In this document: positions 8,953 through 18,699 of the stretch, piece by piece | How the letters are laid out: every line of letters begins with the position of its first letter | Position numbering within the stretch: the stretch's first letter is position 1 | Notes under the pieces: generated by a model | What the model saw: the letters and a program-made list of their open reading frames with translations, nothing else | Told to the model about the DNA's origin: nothing | The model's database searches: none | Assembly: GCF_000236905.1 (NCBI RefSeq) | Contig: NC_016532.1 | Location: 372,001-436,000, forward strand | Direction: 5' to 3' | Length of the DNA stretch: 64,000 nucleotides | Origin: Tetrapisispora phaffii CBS 4417 | Taxonomy: Eukaryota; Ascomycota; Saccharomycetes; Saccharomycetales; Saccharomycetaceae | Translations under genes and position numbers: made by a program

Positions 8953-11900
8953 TTATTCCGCAACCTTTGAGACATTGACATCTTCATTGCTTACGTCTGC
9001 AGATTGTTCGGAATCTGCACTTCCGAAAGCCAACTCTCTTATCTCGACTATCCAAGGATGTGTCAGTAGTTCAACTGCGGTGGCTCTTTTGTCAGGCTTT
9101 TGGACAATGGCTCTCTTTAGGAAGGTAAAACCTGCTTTGGAAAGTTCGTTCTTGTTTGGAAATGGTGGAATGTGACCGGCTGCGACATGATACATGATGG
9201 CCCACTCGTTGTCCAGGTGCGCCCAAGGTCTCTTACCGGTAATCATCTCTAGAATGACACAACCAAGGGACCAGACATCATCTGCACCGAATTGACCTTT
9301 CACCGCCGAGCCTGTGATTGTCTCCGGTGCCATATACATTGGCGTACCAACTATATTGTGAACACCCTTGGAACTAGTTGCATCTTCGATAGTTCCCTCA
9401 TTATCGGAGATGGAGTCATTCTGTCCCTCAACTTTAGTATTGTTCTCAGCAATTTTCCTGGCGGCACCAAAATCAACAAACTTAATAATACCATTAAAAT
9501 CTAGTAAAATATTCTCAGGTTTGATATCACGGTGAACAATACCCGATTGATGTAAATAAACTAAACCTTCCAGCAATTCTAAGGAATACATTTGTGTGAC
9601 CATCTCATCCTCAATACGTCCGTGCTCCAATAGACCAGCTAGGGAGCCACCTTCACAGAATTCCATGAATAGATTGACTTTATCTCTATGCACTTCAATA
9701 CCATAATACTGAACGATATTTGGATGGTTTAACATTTCAAGAACAGACATTTCATCTTTAATTAGTGGGAATACCTTTTTCATTGCCTTGGCATCTTGTA
9801 TTTTTATTTCCTTAACTGCTAAGATTTCACCATTACCTAAATTCACCGCCGAGAAAACAGTACCAAAAGTACCAGAACCAACGAATTGTCTCTTTTGCCA
9901 CTTAATTGATACATTGGACATCGAGGATGCAAGTGACAATAAATATTTATTACCGCTATCTGTATCATCAAGAACTTTACCAATTTGACGTGGGTTATGA
10001 GTCATCGTATTTTCTAATTCTTCTATTGCCTTAACACGTAATTGCGAATTGACCATCAGAATTTCATCATCATTAACATCTTCTTCAATATCAATTTGTG
10101 GCCTAAATTGTTGATTTGCTCGTTCAGCTTCTAATGCTCGTGCTCCCATTACATCAAAATGGGAGATTAACAGAGTCATACAAGTGGATATACGTTGCTT
10201 TAAGGTGGTAAATTGTTTTTCATCAAGGCCTAAAATGTTCCACCCACAAGTTAAACGCATGGCAAATTCCATTGCAGGGACACACCAACGGAAAGTTTTT
10301 ATATCAGTTGGATCGCATCTTTCTACCAAAAACGTCAACCAAGTAGTACTTGCTTTCATGAGTAACATAATAATAACAGATTTTTTAGAGTATGTAGCAA
10401 CATTGACTCTCAAAAAACTTCTACCAAAATCTCTCGTAAATAGGAAAATACTGTTTAACAATTCATTATCTGGGCAAAACTTATAGAAGGTGTTTAAGAT
10501 CTTTGGAAAATTACTAATTGCCGTATAAGTTATCCTGAAATATGCCTTATTAATTCTTTGTAAACCATCTTCAACTGATGAATATGAGGATTTACGTTCT
10601 ACAAAAGTGACACAATTACCTGCTACTTGTAGTAATTTCTCTGATGAATACTCCAAGGAATGGCTTGAACCTTGGCTTACCAAAGTAAAGTGATCAGGTG
10701 ACGCCTTTATGTTTAAGTTATCAAATTTAGTTTTTATATTTTCAGATAAGGTATAGATTTCACCTTCCCATAAAACTGGTTCTTTTGGTGCCAATACCAA
10801 AACATAACCTAATGATTGTAGTTTAGCTTCAATTTCGAGTAACTCAGTTTTTGGATCGTGTTCTTCAAACGTATCGGATGGAACTCTTTGCAGCTTTTTC
10901 ACTGTGTCTTCATAGAAGTTGAAATGCTCTGGCCCAAAGTCGGGTGTTCTAGTTAAATAAGTATCTGAAGAGGACTTGGTCGAATTATACATTGCTAAGC
11001 TATTTTTTATCTCAATCTTTGGGATTAGGTCACAGCATATATCAGGTTTATTCAATATAGTCAATATTTCATTTTCATTGGAGTCCAACAACTCTGGACT
11101 ACCTATTAAATAATAACCTTTTTGTTCTAACTTGCTTCCAGTATAAATTAAAAAATGTCCTGTTTCATGTAACTGCTTTAATAATAAATCATGATCGTTA
11201 ATTTTAAAATTCATAGAATTTTGAAATGCTTTTACTAACACATTTGTAAATCTATTTAATTTTCTTTTTCTTGTACCAATATTTTCAAATAATTGCAGGA
11301 GCCATTTTTCTGCGTCAGCACCATCTGTGATAGTTTCTGGAATATTTGTATCTTGTAACATATACATATGTAATCTATGCAATATCCTCAGAGATAATTT
11401 ATTAAATTCTTTGGCAATTAATTTACCAGCTTTGTCAATATAATGCCCAACGTTTCTTAATTTTTCCCAAAAATCAAATAATTCATCTGCTTCTTTCAAT
11501 GATTTTAAGGATACTTTACCAGAATCTAATAATTTTAAATTTATTAAGGAAAATAAATATGAAATCGCCTTCACTACAGTCTCATCAAATTGGGAATCCA
11601 TATTTACTTCAAATTGCCAATCCGCGCAATATTCATTTACAGTATATTTCATTTGAACTGCCAATCTAATGTATGAGCTAAAGTCATCGATCATTTCATC
11701 GATCATCATCATTGTAGGATTTTCAAGTTTCTTAGCATATTCTAATCTTATTAATATAATTTCCTTAATTAGGATCACTGGGAACATTAAGAGAAGCTCT
11801 AATTCATCGTTCAAATAAACTAAATTCAAATCATCTACAACAGGCGAATAATATTGAATAGATGACTTTGCCTTTAAGATCCAAGGTGCTAGTGGGTGAA

Positions 11901-13818
11901 ATATCTTTCTTTGGAAAATCTGTTCTACGTTCTTCTCTTTCATTATCTGTTCGGCAAAGGACCTTGCATTTTCATAAACACCTTCAATACTAATAGAAGG
12001 TTTGTTAACCTTGGTTATATCCAATTCACTATTACCAACCCATTCTTTTAATAAATTAATATGAGTTTCAAAATTTGCCTTGAAATTTAACCAACTAACA
12101 ATAGTATCAATCCTGTTTACAAATTCTGGTGTCTTTGTAATTGGTTTATGCTCGTACATTTGCTGTAAGTTACACCAATACTTTACAACCTTGAAGTATT
12201 TATTTATCAGTGGTGTCAAAATCATTTCACAGTCTTCCGCGTTGGAGTTTTCGGGCAATTTAAATGTCACAATTTCATTGAAAAATGCATCTGTCGAATC
12301 CCTGAGAGCAGTGAGAGACTTCGTCTGATCTTCAACTGATTTCCCGTTCATCCACGCTTTCAGTTCTAACCAGATAGAAATATTTAATTGTTTACCAATG
12401 CCGGCAGGTCTGGCATGGGTAGCTAATTTTGATTTTTCACTTTTAACAATATCACCTTTCAAGACGTTAGAAAGCATAGTTTGCCATTCAAATCTTTCAA
12501 TGACTAAAGGATGCTCAGATAGTCTCGACAATAAATTTTGATTATCATATGACAACTTTGCAAAGCTAGAAACCAAAATATCTTTGTCAAACTCCGATTT
12601 AATTCCAATATTTTTAAAAACTTCTTTAACAATCTCATTTTCGGGATCTGCAAGTTTTAGCCACTCTAATCTATGCAATAAATATCTTGAACTCATACTG
12701 ATTGAATTAGAATCTATATTTTCAGTAAAAAAATTTGAACCGAAATCGACATCATCATCCTCATTGCTGATTGAATTACCAATCATGTCATCTATCTCTA
12801 AGTCTAAATCAACATCATCATCTTTTAAAGTAGAGGCAACAATCCCACGAGTATAATAATCATGAGGTACATATTTCCTGATTTTTTCTAAATAGAGCTT
12901 CTCATTCCATGAAGATTGCCTTTTAGTTTCATTGTTCATAACAGTTGGAGAATTACTTGCTAAATTACCATTCTTTGCAACAAGTTCATGGGATGCTATC
13001 TTTTCGATATTTGGGTTGGTAATAATTCCAGTTAATTTAGTATTACTATTGTTATTATCAAGTATTTTTCCATTCATACTAATCTGAGAAGAACTTGATC
13101 TGTTAGATGTTGAATTTACTTGTTGTAAAGTATTAAGATGTTTGTTACTCACCGCACTAGTTCCGTTATATTGATAAATCCCATGTGGGTTTTGTTTTAA
13201 ATTCATTGAGCTATGTGATTTTAGTTTATGGATATCTGCTGTTGAACCCACAGAGCCTTTAGAGTAACCGTTCGATTTTATTCTAGAGATATTATTCATC
13301 TGACCTTTAACATTAGTTGCTGATCCAATAGTGTTTGATCTTAGAACCTTAGAAGGTGAATTTGTACCATCCATATATAACTTCATTCCATTACCTTGGT
13401 GAAGGGATCCAGTTGAGACAGAAGAAGAAGGTCTTCTATGTTTATAATTATAAACAGGTATGCTATTATTTTTATCACCATCATCATCACCTTTATTATT
13501 AACAAATTCAAGGTAATTTGATGGACGTGATTCAGATGCAATAGATGGACTCTTCAAATCATGTATTGGTCTTGGAACCTTTATTGGAGATTGCTCTATT
13601 GAATGTGTTGGAGTTAGTCCATCCTTCAAAATCTTCTGGGAAATTGAGTTATCGACAACAGGAGAAAAATAACCACTGTTGCTACTATTATTCCTAATTG
13701 GTGTATTAATGCCACTATCATGATGGGTATACAGACCATGACTAGGACTAGCAGGTACAGGTGAGATTTCTTTCTCTGACCTTGAGTACTGTGGTAACTG
13801 CGGAGATAACTGTTCCAT
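8953..13818 (-). CDS. SSK2: MAP kinase kinase kinase of the HOG osmostress pathway
   Basis: A 1621-residue protein (S. cerevisiae Ssk2 1579, Ssk22 1331) acting in the cytosol below Sln1-Ypd1-Ssk1 and phosphorylating the MAPKK Pbs2. The first 310 or so residues are Ser/Asn-rich and low-complexity. A conserved regulatory region of some 900 residues follows, which in the family contains the Ssk1-binding and autoinhibitory parts. The kinase domain starts near residue 1306: glycine loop GSGTFG, ATP-site Lys1336 (AVKEIK), HRD aspartate Asp1431, DFG aspartate Asp1449, then a long insertion before GTPMYMAPE, as in Ssk2/Ssk22. Only one member is present here, standing for the YNR031C/YCR073C ohnologue pair, so the symbol could equally be SSK22; the length favours SSK2. 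Confidence 0.95.
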   Translation of the reverse strand: MEQLSPQLPQYSRSEKEISPVPASPSHGLYTHHDSGINTPIRNNSSNSGYFSPVVDNSISQKILKDGLTPTHSIEQSPIKVPRPIHDLKSPSIASESRPSNYLEFVNNKGDDDGDKNNSIPVYNYKHRRPSSSVSTGSLHQGNGMKLYMDGTNSPSKVLRSNTIGSATNVKGQMNNISRIKSNGYSKGSVGSTADIHKLKSHSSMNLKQNPHGIYQYNGTSAVSNKHLNTLQQVNSTSNRSSSSQISMNGKILDNNNSNTKLTGIITNPNIEKIASHELVAKNGNLASNSPTVMNNETKRQSSWNEKLYLEKIRKYVPHDYYTRGIVASTLKDDDVDLDLEIDDMIGNSISNEDDDVDFGSNFFTENIDSNSISMSSRYLLHRLEWLKLADPENEIVKEVFKNIGIKSEFDKDILVSSFAKLSYDNQNLLSRLSEHPLVIERFEWQTMLSNVLKGDIVKSEKSKLATHARPAGIGKQLNISIWLELKAWMNGKSVEDQTKSLTALRDSTDAFFNEIVTFKLPENSNAEDCEMILTPLINKYFKVVKYWCNLQQMYEHKPITKTPEFVNRIDTIVSWLNFKANFETHINLLKEWVGNSELDITKVNKPSISIEGVYENARSFAEQIMKEKNVEQIFQRKIFHPLAPWILKAKSSIQYYSPVVDDLNLVYLNDELELLLMFPVILIKEIILIRLEYAKKLENPTMMMIDEMIDDFSSYIRLAVQMKYTVNEYCADWQFEVNMDSQFDETVVKAISYLFSLINLKLLDSGKVSLKSLKEADELFDFWEKLRNVGHYIDKAGKLIAKEFNKLSLRILHRLHMYMLQDTNIPETITDGADAEKWLLQLFENIGTRKRKLNRFTNVLVKAFQNSMNFKINDHDLLLKQLHETGHFLIYTGSKLEQKGYYLIGSPELLDSNENEILTILNKPDICCDLIPKIEIKNSLAMYNSTKSSSDTYLTRTPDFGPEHFNFYEDTVKKLQRVPSDTFEEHDPKTELLEIEAKLQSLGYVLVLAPKEPVLWEGEIYTLSENIKTKFDNLNIKASPDHFTLVSQGSSHSLEYSSEKLLQVAGNCVTFVERKSSYSSVEDGLQRINKAYFRITYTAISNFPKILNTFYKFCPDNELLNSIFLFTRDFGRSFLRVNVATYSKKSVIIMLLMKASTTWLTFLVERCDPTDIKTFRWCVPAMEFAMRLTCGWNILGLDEKQFTTLKQRISTCMTLLISHFDVMGARALEAERANQQFRPQIDIEEDVNDDEILMVNSQLRVKAIEELENTMTHNPRQIGKVLDDTDSGNKYLLSLASSMSNVSIKWQKRQFVGSGTFGTVFSAVNLGNGEILAVKEIKIQDAKAMKKVFPLIKDEMSVLEMLNHPNIVQYYGIEVHRDKVNLFMEFCEGGSLAGLLEHGRIEDEMVTQMYSLELLEGLVYLHQSGIVHRDIKPENILLDFNGIIKFVDFGAARKIAENNTKVEGQNDSISDNEGTIEDATSSKGVHNIVGTPMYMAPETITGSAVKGQFGADDVWSLGCVILEMITGKRPWAHLDNEWAIMYHVAAGHIPPFPNKNELSKAGFTFLKRAIVQKPDKRATAVELLTHPWIVEIRELAFGSADSEQSADVSNEDVNVSKVAE

Positions 13819-14484
13819 AATCTCTATATATAAGCGGAGTATGCTTTATTTATTATCTAACGACCTTAGTTGAGTGACTAATTTTAACCTGAGTTGGAAA
13901 TTATCGTGTTGTTTGTATATCTCTTGTTGGAATCTCTCAACAGTTTATATATGCATATGTCGACTAGATAATCGTTATTCTATCAGTATTGAAAGTAAAA
14001 AATAACCTAAAACTCTCTGCCCAACATATATAGACCAACTTCAGCAGGGTCCTTCTCTCTTATCAACAATCAACTCTATTCAAGGTCAATCATTTTATCC
14101 TTGCTTCATAGAATTATTAAATTATTGGTTTCAAATTACTTCGCTTAAGGAAATAAAATCTACATAACAATGCTAATTGATATTCAAGAATACAATGGAC
14201 TGATATAATAAAGAGATAGGTTAAGTTTCTTGGAATAAAGAAGGTTATTGAGTTCAACTGGTTATCACTGACTAGATTAGAGGCTGACTTATTTGATTCA
14301 TCTGATTTTGGTGTAGTAGGTTATCCGGTATAGGCAAGTTTCTTATTAAGTCGTTGATATATTATTAAATAATAGCTCAAATCATTTATTTGTGAATAAA
14401 GCATACGGAAGTTTATATCGTTCAGTTATACTGTTTATAGATTTGAAAAGCATTTGGTATTAATTACATTTTTTTGATGAGAAT
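13819..14484. other. SSK2-PPG1 divergent promoter region
   Basis: AT-rich shared upstream region of two divergently transcribed signalling genes. I saw no strong factor site, inverted repeat, RNA gene or conserved coding sequence in it. Confidence 0.4.
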
Positions 14485-15678
14485 ATGATGGAACCAGATC
14501 AATGTCTGCAGTATCTCTACAAGGGACAGTTGCTGCCAGAGGCCACGATTAAGGCGTTATGTTTTAAATTAAAGGAAATGTTGGTTAAGGAGTCGAATGT
14601 TGTGTACATACAGTCTCCAGTGACGGTAGTTGGTGATATACATGGCCAGTTCCATGATTTATTGGAGATTTTTGAGATAGGTGGCCGTGTTCCCGACACT
14701 AATTATTTGTTTCTAGGTGATTATGTCGATAGAGGGCTATATAGCATCGAAACGATATTGCTGCTGATTGTACTGAAATTACGTTATCCTAACAGGGTAC
14801 ACTTGATAAGAGGTAACCACGAATCGCGTCAAATTACTCAGAGTTATGGATTTTACACAGAATGTTTAAATAAATACGGAAGTTCATCTAAAGTATGGCA
14901 ATATATCACTGATTTGTTCGATTACTTGATATTATGTTGCGTGATCGATGATAGACTATTTTGTGTGCATGGTGGGTTATCGCCCAATGTTCAGACTATC
15001 GATCAAATAAAGATCATCGATCGATTCAGGGAGATTCCACATGACGGCGCTATTGCTGATCTTGTATGGTCGGATCCCGAAGAGCATAACTTGATGGCAA
15101 ATCCATCAAATAGAGAAGAACTATATCAAGAGACAAGTCAACACTTCCAAATATCCCCAAGAGGTGCAGGTTACACTTTTGGAAGGAGTGTTGTAGAAAA
15201 ATTCTTGGAAATAAATGGTATGGATAGAATCTATCGAGCACATCAGCTATGCAATGACGGGTATCAAATATACTTCGATGGTCTAGTGACTACCGTGTGG
15301 TCAGCACCAAACTATTGTTATAGATGCGGGAACAAGGCATCAATTCTGGAACTATACAGTGCTGATGAGTACTATTTCAATGTTTTTGTTGAAGCCCCAG
15401 AAAATAGATTATTAAATGATCAAGTAATGAATTCAGTAGCGAATAGAAATACGATCTCTGAATACTTCAGTGATTACCAATTATCAATAACGAACGGAAA
15501 GGACAACACAAATGATACTTCATACGATTATAAAGAGTTCTATAAGAATGGAGGAAATGATGTTGATGAACTAGAGACTGATTTAATGAAAATGTCTTTA
15601 TCAACTAATAGTGATATATTTTCTGATTCATTTCAAGCACAATCAGCAAGAAACAGGAAAGTAGAATACTTCCTGTAA
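14485..15678 (+). CDS. PPG1: PPP-family (PP2A-like) serine/threonine phosphatase
   Basis: A 397-residue phosphatase (S. cerevisiae Ppg1 368). The metal-binding motifs of the PPP family are intact: GDIHG (residues 50-54), GDYVDRG, GNHE and HGGLSP, followed by the SAPNYCYRCGN loop. The C-terminus ends in YFL, the tail that resembles the methylated carboxyl terminus of PP2A-type enzymes. In yeast Ppg1 acts with the Far complex on glycogen accumulation and in control of mitophagy by dephosphorylating Atg32. A second ATG follows immediately (14488); the first was kept because it also sits in a leader-like A/T context, but either is possible. The extra length lies in the low-complexity segment between the catalytic domain and the tail. 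Confidence 0.96.
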   Translation: MMEPDQCLQYLYKGQLLPEATIKALCFKLKEMLVKESNVVYIQSPVTVVGDIHGQFHDLLEIFEIGGRVPDTNYLFLGDYVDRGLYSIETILLLIVLKLRYPNRVHLIRGNHESRQITQSYGFYTECLNKYGSSSKVWQYITDLFDYLILCCVIDDRLFCVHGGLSPNVQTIDQIKIIDRFREIPHDGAIADLVWSDPEEHNLMANPSNREELYQETSQHFQISPRGAGYTFGRSVVEKFLEINGMDRIYRAHQLCNDGYQIYFDGLVTTVWSAPNYCYRCGNKASILELYSADEYYFNVFVEAPENRLLNDQVMNSVANRNTISEYFSDYQLSITNGKDNTNDTSYDYKEFYKNGGNDVDELETDLMKMSLSTNSDIFSDSFQAQSARNRKVEYFL

Positions 15679-16223
15679 CTTCAACAGTACTCGCCCAATC
15701 TTAATATAAACACACACACACATACACACATATATATATTGCATTAATAAATATTTAGGAATGGACGTTTGAAAGTCTCCCAAATTCTCCCCTTTGAAGG
15801 AACCAGATTCACCGAACTTGAGACACCATTGCAAACTCAAATCATAGCCAGTCCTCGTGAACAGACTACAGAGCAGACTCTGAACACGCCGGATGTGGTT
15901 GTATACCATTCCATGACCTCACATTTTATAGATCCATTTTGCCATCTCATCACCTTCCCTTTATAGTCGTTCGCCGAATCTTTTTGCAGTATCAGAAAAA
16001 CCTTTGAAGCATATGGACTTACTTAAATATATAAAGAGGACTATAGCTAAGAATGGTATAAATATATATTCACATATTTATTCTATGTTGATCATTTGGA
16101 GAGGACAGCACGTTACTCCAGGAGTTTGCAGGATCTTTTTGAGGTATAGACTTCACATTTACTGCAGTAGCAAAAATTTAACGATAGGAACGTCCAAATT
16201 GCACCAGTGTTCGTTTCAAATCA
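15679..16223. other. PPG1-ABZ1 intergenic region
   Basis: Contains a (CA)n-(TA)n dinucleotide tract just after PPG1 (15708-15739) and the ABZ1 promoter. No exact Gcn4 or other amino-acid-control site was identified by eye, and no RNA gene. Confidence 0.4.
15708..15739. repeat. CA/TA dinucleotide tract
   Basis: Runs of CA with one T interruption followed by TA repeats, 30-60 bases after the PPG1 stop. The TATATA part resembles yeast 3'-end efficiency elements; otherwise an ordinary microsatellite. Confidence 0.7.
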
Positions 16224-18533
16224 ATGAACCAATTCCATGTGTTATTTATTGACTCATATGATTCATTCACCTATAATGTTGTTAGATTGATTGAACAACA
16301 GATTGCAAAAGGTTATAGCTCTATCCATGTGACGATTATTCACAACAATAGCTTCAACGATATTAATGAACTGGATAACTATTTGAAATACTTTGATTGC
16401 ATTGTGATAGGTCCTGGACCTGGGAATCCGATGAATGGCTTAGATGATGTTGGGATCATTAATTCGCTGTTTGATGAAAAGTACAAAGAAATTCCAATGT
16501 TGGGCATATGTCTAGGGTTTCAAGCCATGTGTTTATCACAAGATGCTCAGGTAAAAGAATTGGATGCTATAAAACACGGTCAAATATATAATATCAAGCT
16601 TACTGGTCCACAAAATTCTAACTCAATATTTGCAGGCTATCCCTCTAATTTTAATTCCACAAGATATCATTCCTTGCATGTCAGCGGCTGGAATGATGCA
16701 ATTGAACCGTTAGCGTTCACTAGTGATGAGAATGGTGAAGTATTAATGGCTGCTAAGATTAAAAATAAAAATTGGTTTGGAGTCCAGTATCACCCAGAAT
16801 CATGCTGTTCTGAATTAGGAAACGTTTTAATTGATAATTTTTTAAGACTAGCAAACGAAATGAACATTGAGTCTGGAAGAATTACCCTAAAAAAAAGTCT
16901 GAGGCAAGACTCTGAATTAGAATTTAATAATGTCATCAAATATCTCGACAAGTGCACCAGCATAGCACCATTGTACCATATTGATGAAAAGGATATCGCA
17001 AGCGATAATCCAATTTATTTAGAAGAATTTTCAATATCACAGGACCCTAATTATTCCCTGAAGTTATGTGATGCCATAAATGAGTCCAAATTCCTTATGG
17101 CATCCTCTTCCATTAGCCAGAACAGAGGTGAGTGGTCAATAATCGCATTGCCTAATTCTGATTCCACTGTATTCACACATTACGACCAGCTTCATAAAAC
17201 TACAATCCACAAGTGGCAAGATCCACGATTGAATACGGCAACAATGAAAGAGTCATTATTGTCATTAGATGCAATTAATCATCCAGAGACAAATGGCTTA
17301 GAAATAGTTAATGAAGATAAATCTCATTTCTGGATAACATTGAGTCATTTCATGAAAGATAAGTTCGTTAAAAATAATCAAGATATACCATTTATTGGGG
17401 GACTCATTGGAATTTTGGGTTATGAAATGGGGAATTATGTCTCCAATGACTTAAATCCAAGTGATATTTTAATCCCAGACGCAAAATTAGTATTCATCGA
17501 AAATTCCATTGTAATAAATCACTGTAGTGGGAGATTGTACGTAATTTCTCTGAGTCACAATTTCCCCAAACATATTTTAAAGGTCATAAAAAACCTTGAT
17601 ATAGCAAAAGAACTGGAATGGCCAAAAACACTTCCTAAGGGTACAACATTTGATATTCAAATGCCAAGTAAAGATGATTATTCAGATGCATTTAACAAGT
17701 GTCAGGAATACATACATAGAGGTGATTCATATGAAATTTGCTTAACCACACAAACAAAAATAATACCTTCTATTTATTTAGAGCCATGGAAAATATTCCA
17801 AACGTTAATTCAACAAAATCCTGCCCCTTTTTCTAGTTATTTCGAATTTAATGATCTTGTCGATAGCTCTGAAAACAATTCAAGTCTATGCCTAATCAGT
17901 ACTTCACCAGAAAGATTTTTAAAATGGAATAATGAGTTTTGCGAATTACGTCCAATAAAGGGAACTGTAAAGAAAGGAAAAAAAATGACAACAGAGAAAG
18001 CAACTGAGATATTGAAGACTCCAAAAGAATTTGGTGAGAATTTGATGATTTTAGATTTAATTCGAAATGATTTATACGAGTTACTATCTCAAGTAAAAGT
18101 GGATGAGTTCATGTCTGTAGAAGAGTATAAAACTGTCTATCAATTGGTCAGTGTCATCAAAGGGTTTTTTGGCAAAGAAAGAAATGGCAATAGTTACTAT
18201 GGTTTAGATGTATTTCGACATTCCTTACCTGCAGGATCTATGACAGGTGCTCCAAAAAAGATTACGGTTGAAATTCTACAGAATGAAATTGAAAAGACAT
18301 TAAATAAGCATGTGAATGGAGGTGTCAGAGGAGTTTATAGTGGTGTCACAGGGTACTGGTCAATTAATAACAACAGTGATTGGTCTGTTAATATCAGATG
18401 CATGTATTCTTATAACAGAGGACAAACATGGAAAATTGGGGCTGGAGGAGCAATCACAGTATTAAGTACTTTAGAAGGTGAACGTGAAGAAATGTTTACA
18501 AAATTAGAAAGTGCATTACAGGTATTCATGTAA
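16224..18533 (+). CDS. ABZ1: Para-aminobenzoate (aminodeoxychorismate) synthase
   Basis: A 769-residue bifunctional enzyme (S. cerevisiae Abz1 787) that uses glutamine and chorismate to make 4-amino-4-deoxychorismate for folate synthesis in the cytosol. The N-terminal glutamine amidotransferase domain (residues 1 to about 215) has the full triad: Cys96 in GICLGFQ, His190 and Glu192 in YHPES. The C-terminal chorismate-binding domain (about 255-765) has the typical blocks PERFLKW, RPIKGT, ENLMILDLIRNDL and AGSMTGAPKK. It is therefore the fused PabA-PabB form used by fungi. Position and strand match YNR033W. It converges with the LMBR1-family gene (166 bases between stops). Confidence 0.97.
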   Translation: MNQFHVLFIDSYDSFTYNVVRLIEQQIAKGYSSIHVTIIHNNSFNDINELDNYLKYFDCIVIGPGPGNPMNGLDDVGIINSLFDEKYKEIPMLGICLGFQAMCLSQDAQVKELDAIKHGQIYNIKLTGPQNSNSIFAGYPSNFNSTRYHSLHVSGWNDAIEPLAFTSDENGEVLMAAKIKNKNWFGVQYHPESCCSELGNVLIDNFLRLANEMNIESGRITLKKSLRQDSELEFNNVIKYLDKCTSIAPLYHIDEKDIASDNPIYLEEFSISQDPNYSLKLCDAINESKFLMASSSISQNRGEWSIIALPNSDSTVFTHYDQLHKTTIHKWQDPRLNTATMKESLLSLDAINHPETNGLEIVNEDKSHFWITLSHFMKDKFVKNNQDIPFIGGLIGILGYEMGNYVSNDLNPSDILIPDAKLVFIENSIVINHCSGRLYVISLSHNFPKHILKVIKNLDIAKELEWPKTLPKGTTFDIQMPSKDDYSDAFNKCQEYIHRGDSYEICLTTQTKIIPSIYLEPWKIFQTLIQQNPAPFSSYFEFNDLVDSSENNSSLCLISTSPERFLKWNNEFCELRPIKGTVKKGKKMTTEKATEILKTPKEFGENLMILDLIRNDLYELLSQVKVDEFMSVEEYKTVYQLVSVIKGFFGKERNGNSYYGLDVFRHSLPAGSMTGAPKKITVEILQNEIEKTLNKHVNGGVRGVYSGVTGYWSINNNSDWSVNIRCMYSYNRGQTWKIGAGGAITVLSTLEGEREEMFTKLESALQVFM

Positions 18534-18699
18534 ATATATAGTTCAAGACCTGTAATATAAAATATGATTTGATCAAAATGTCTTACGAGTTACTCGGATA
18601 AACCGATTCTGGCGATGAATTTACATGGTGATGTATTGACTACGTGTAATATTATGTAAAATATGCTAATTGAGGTCCTTATTATAATTTTAAACTTAT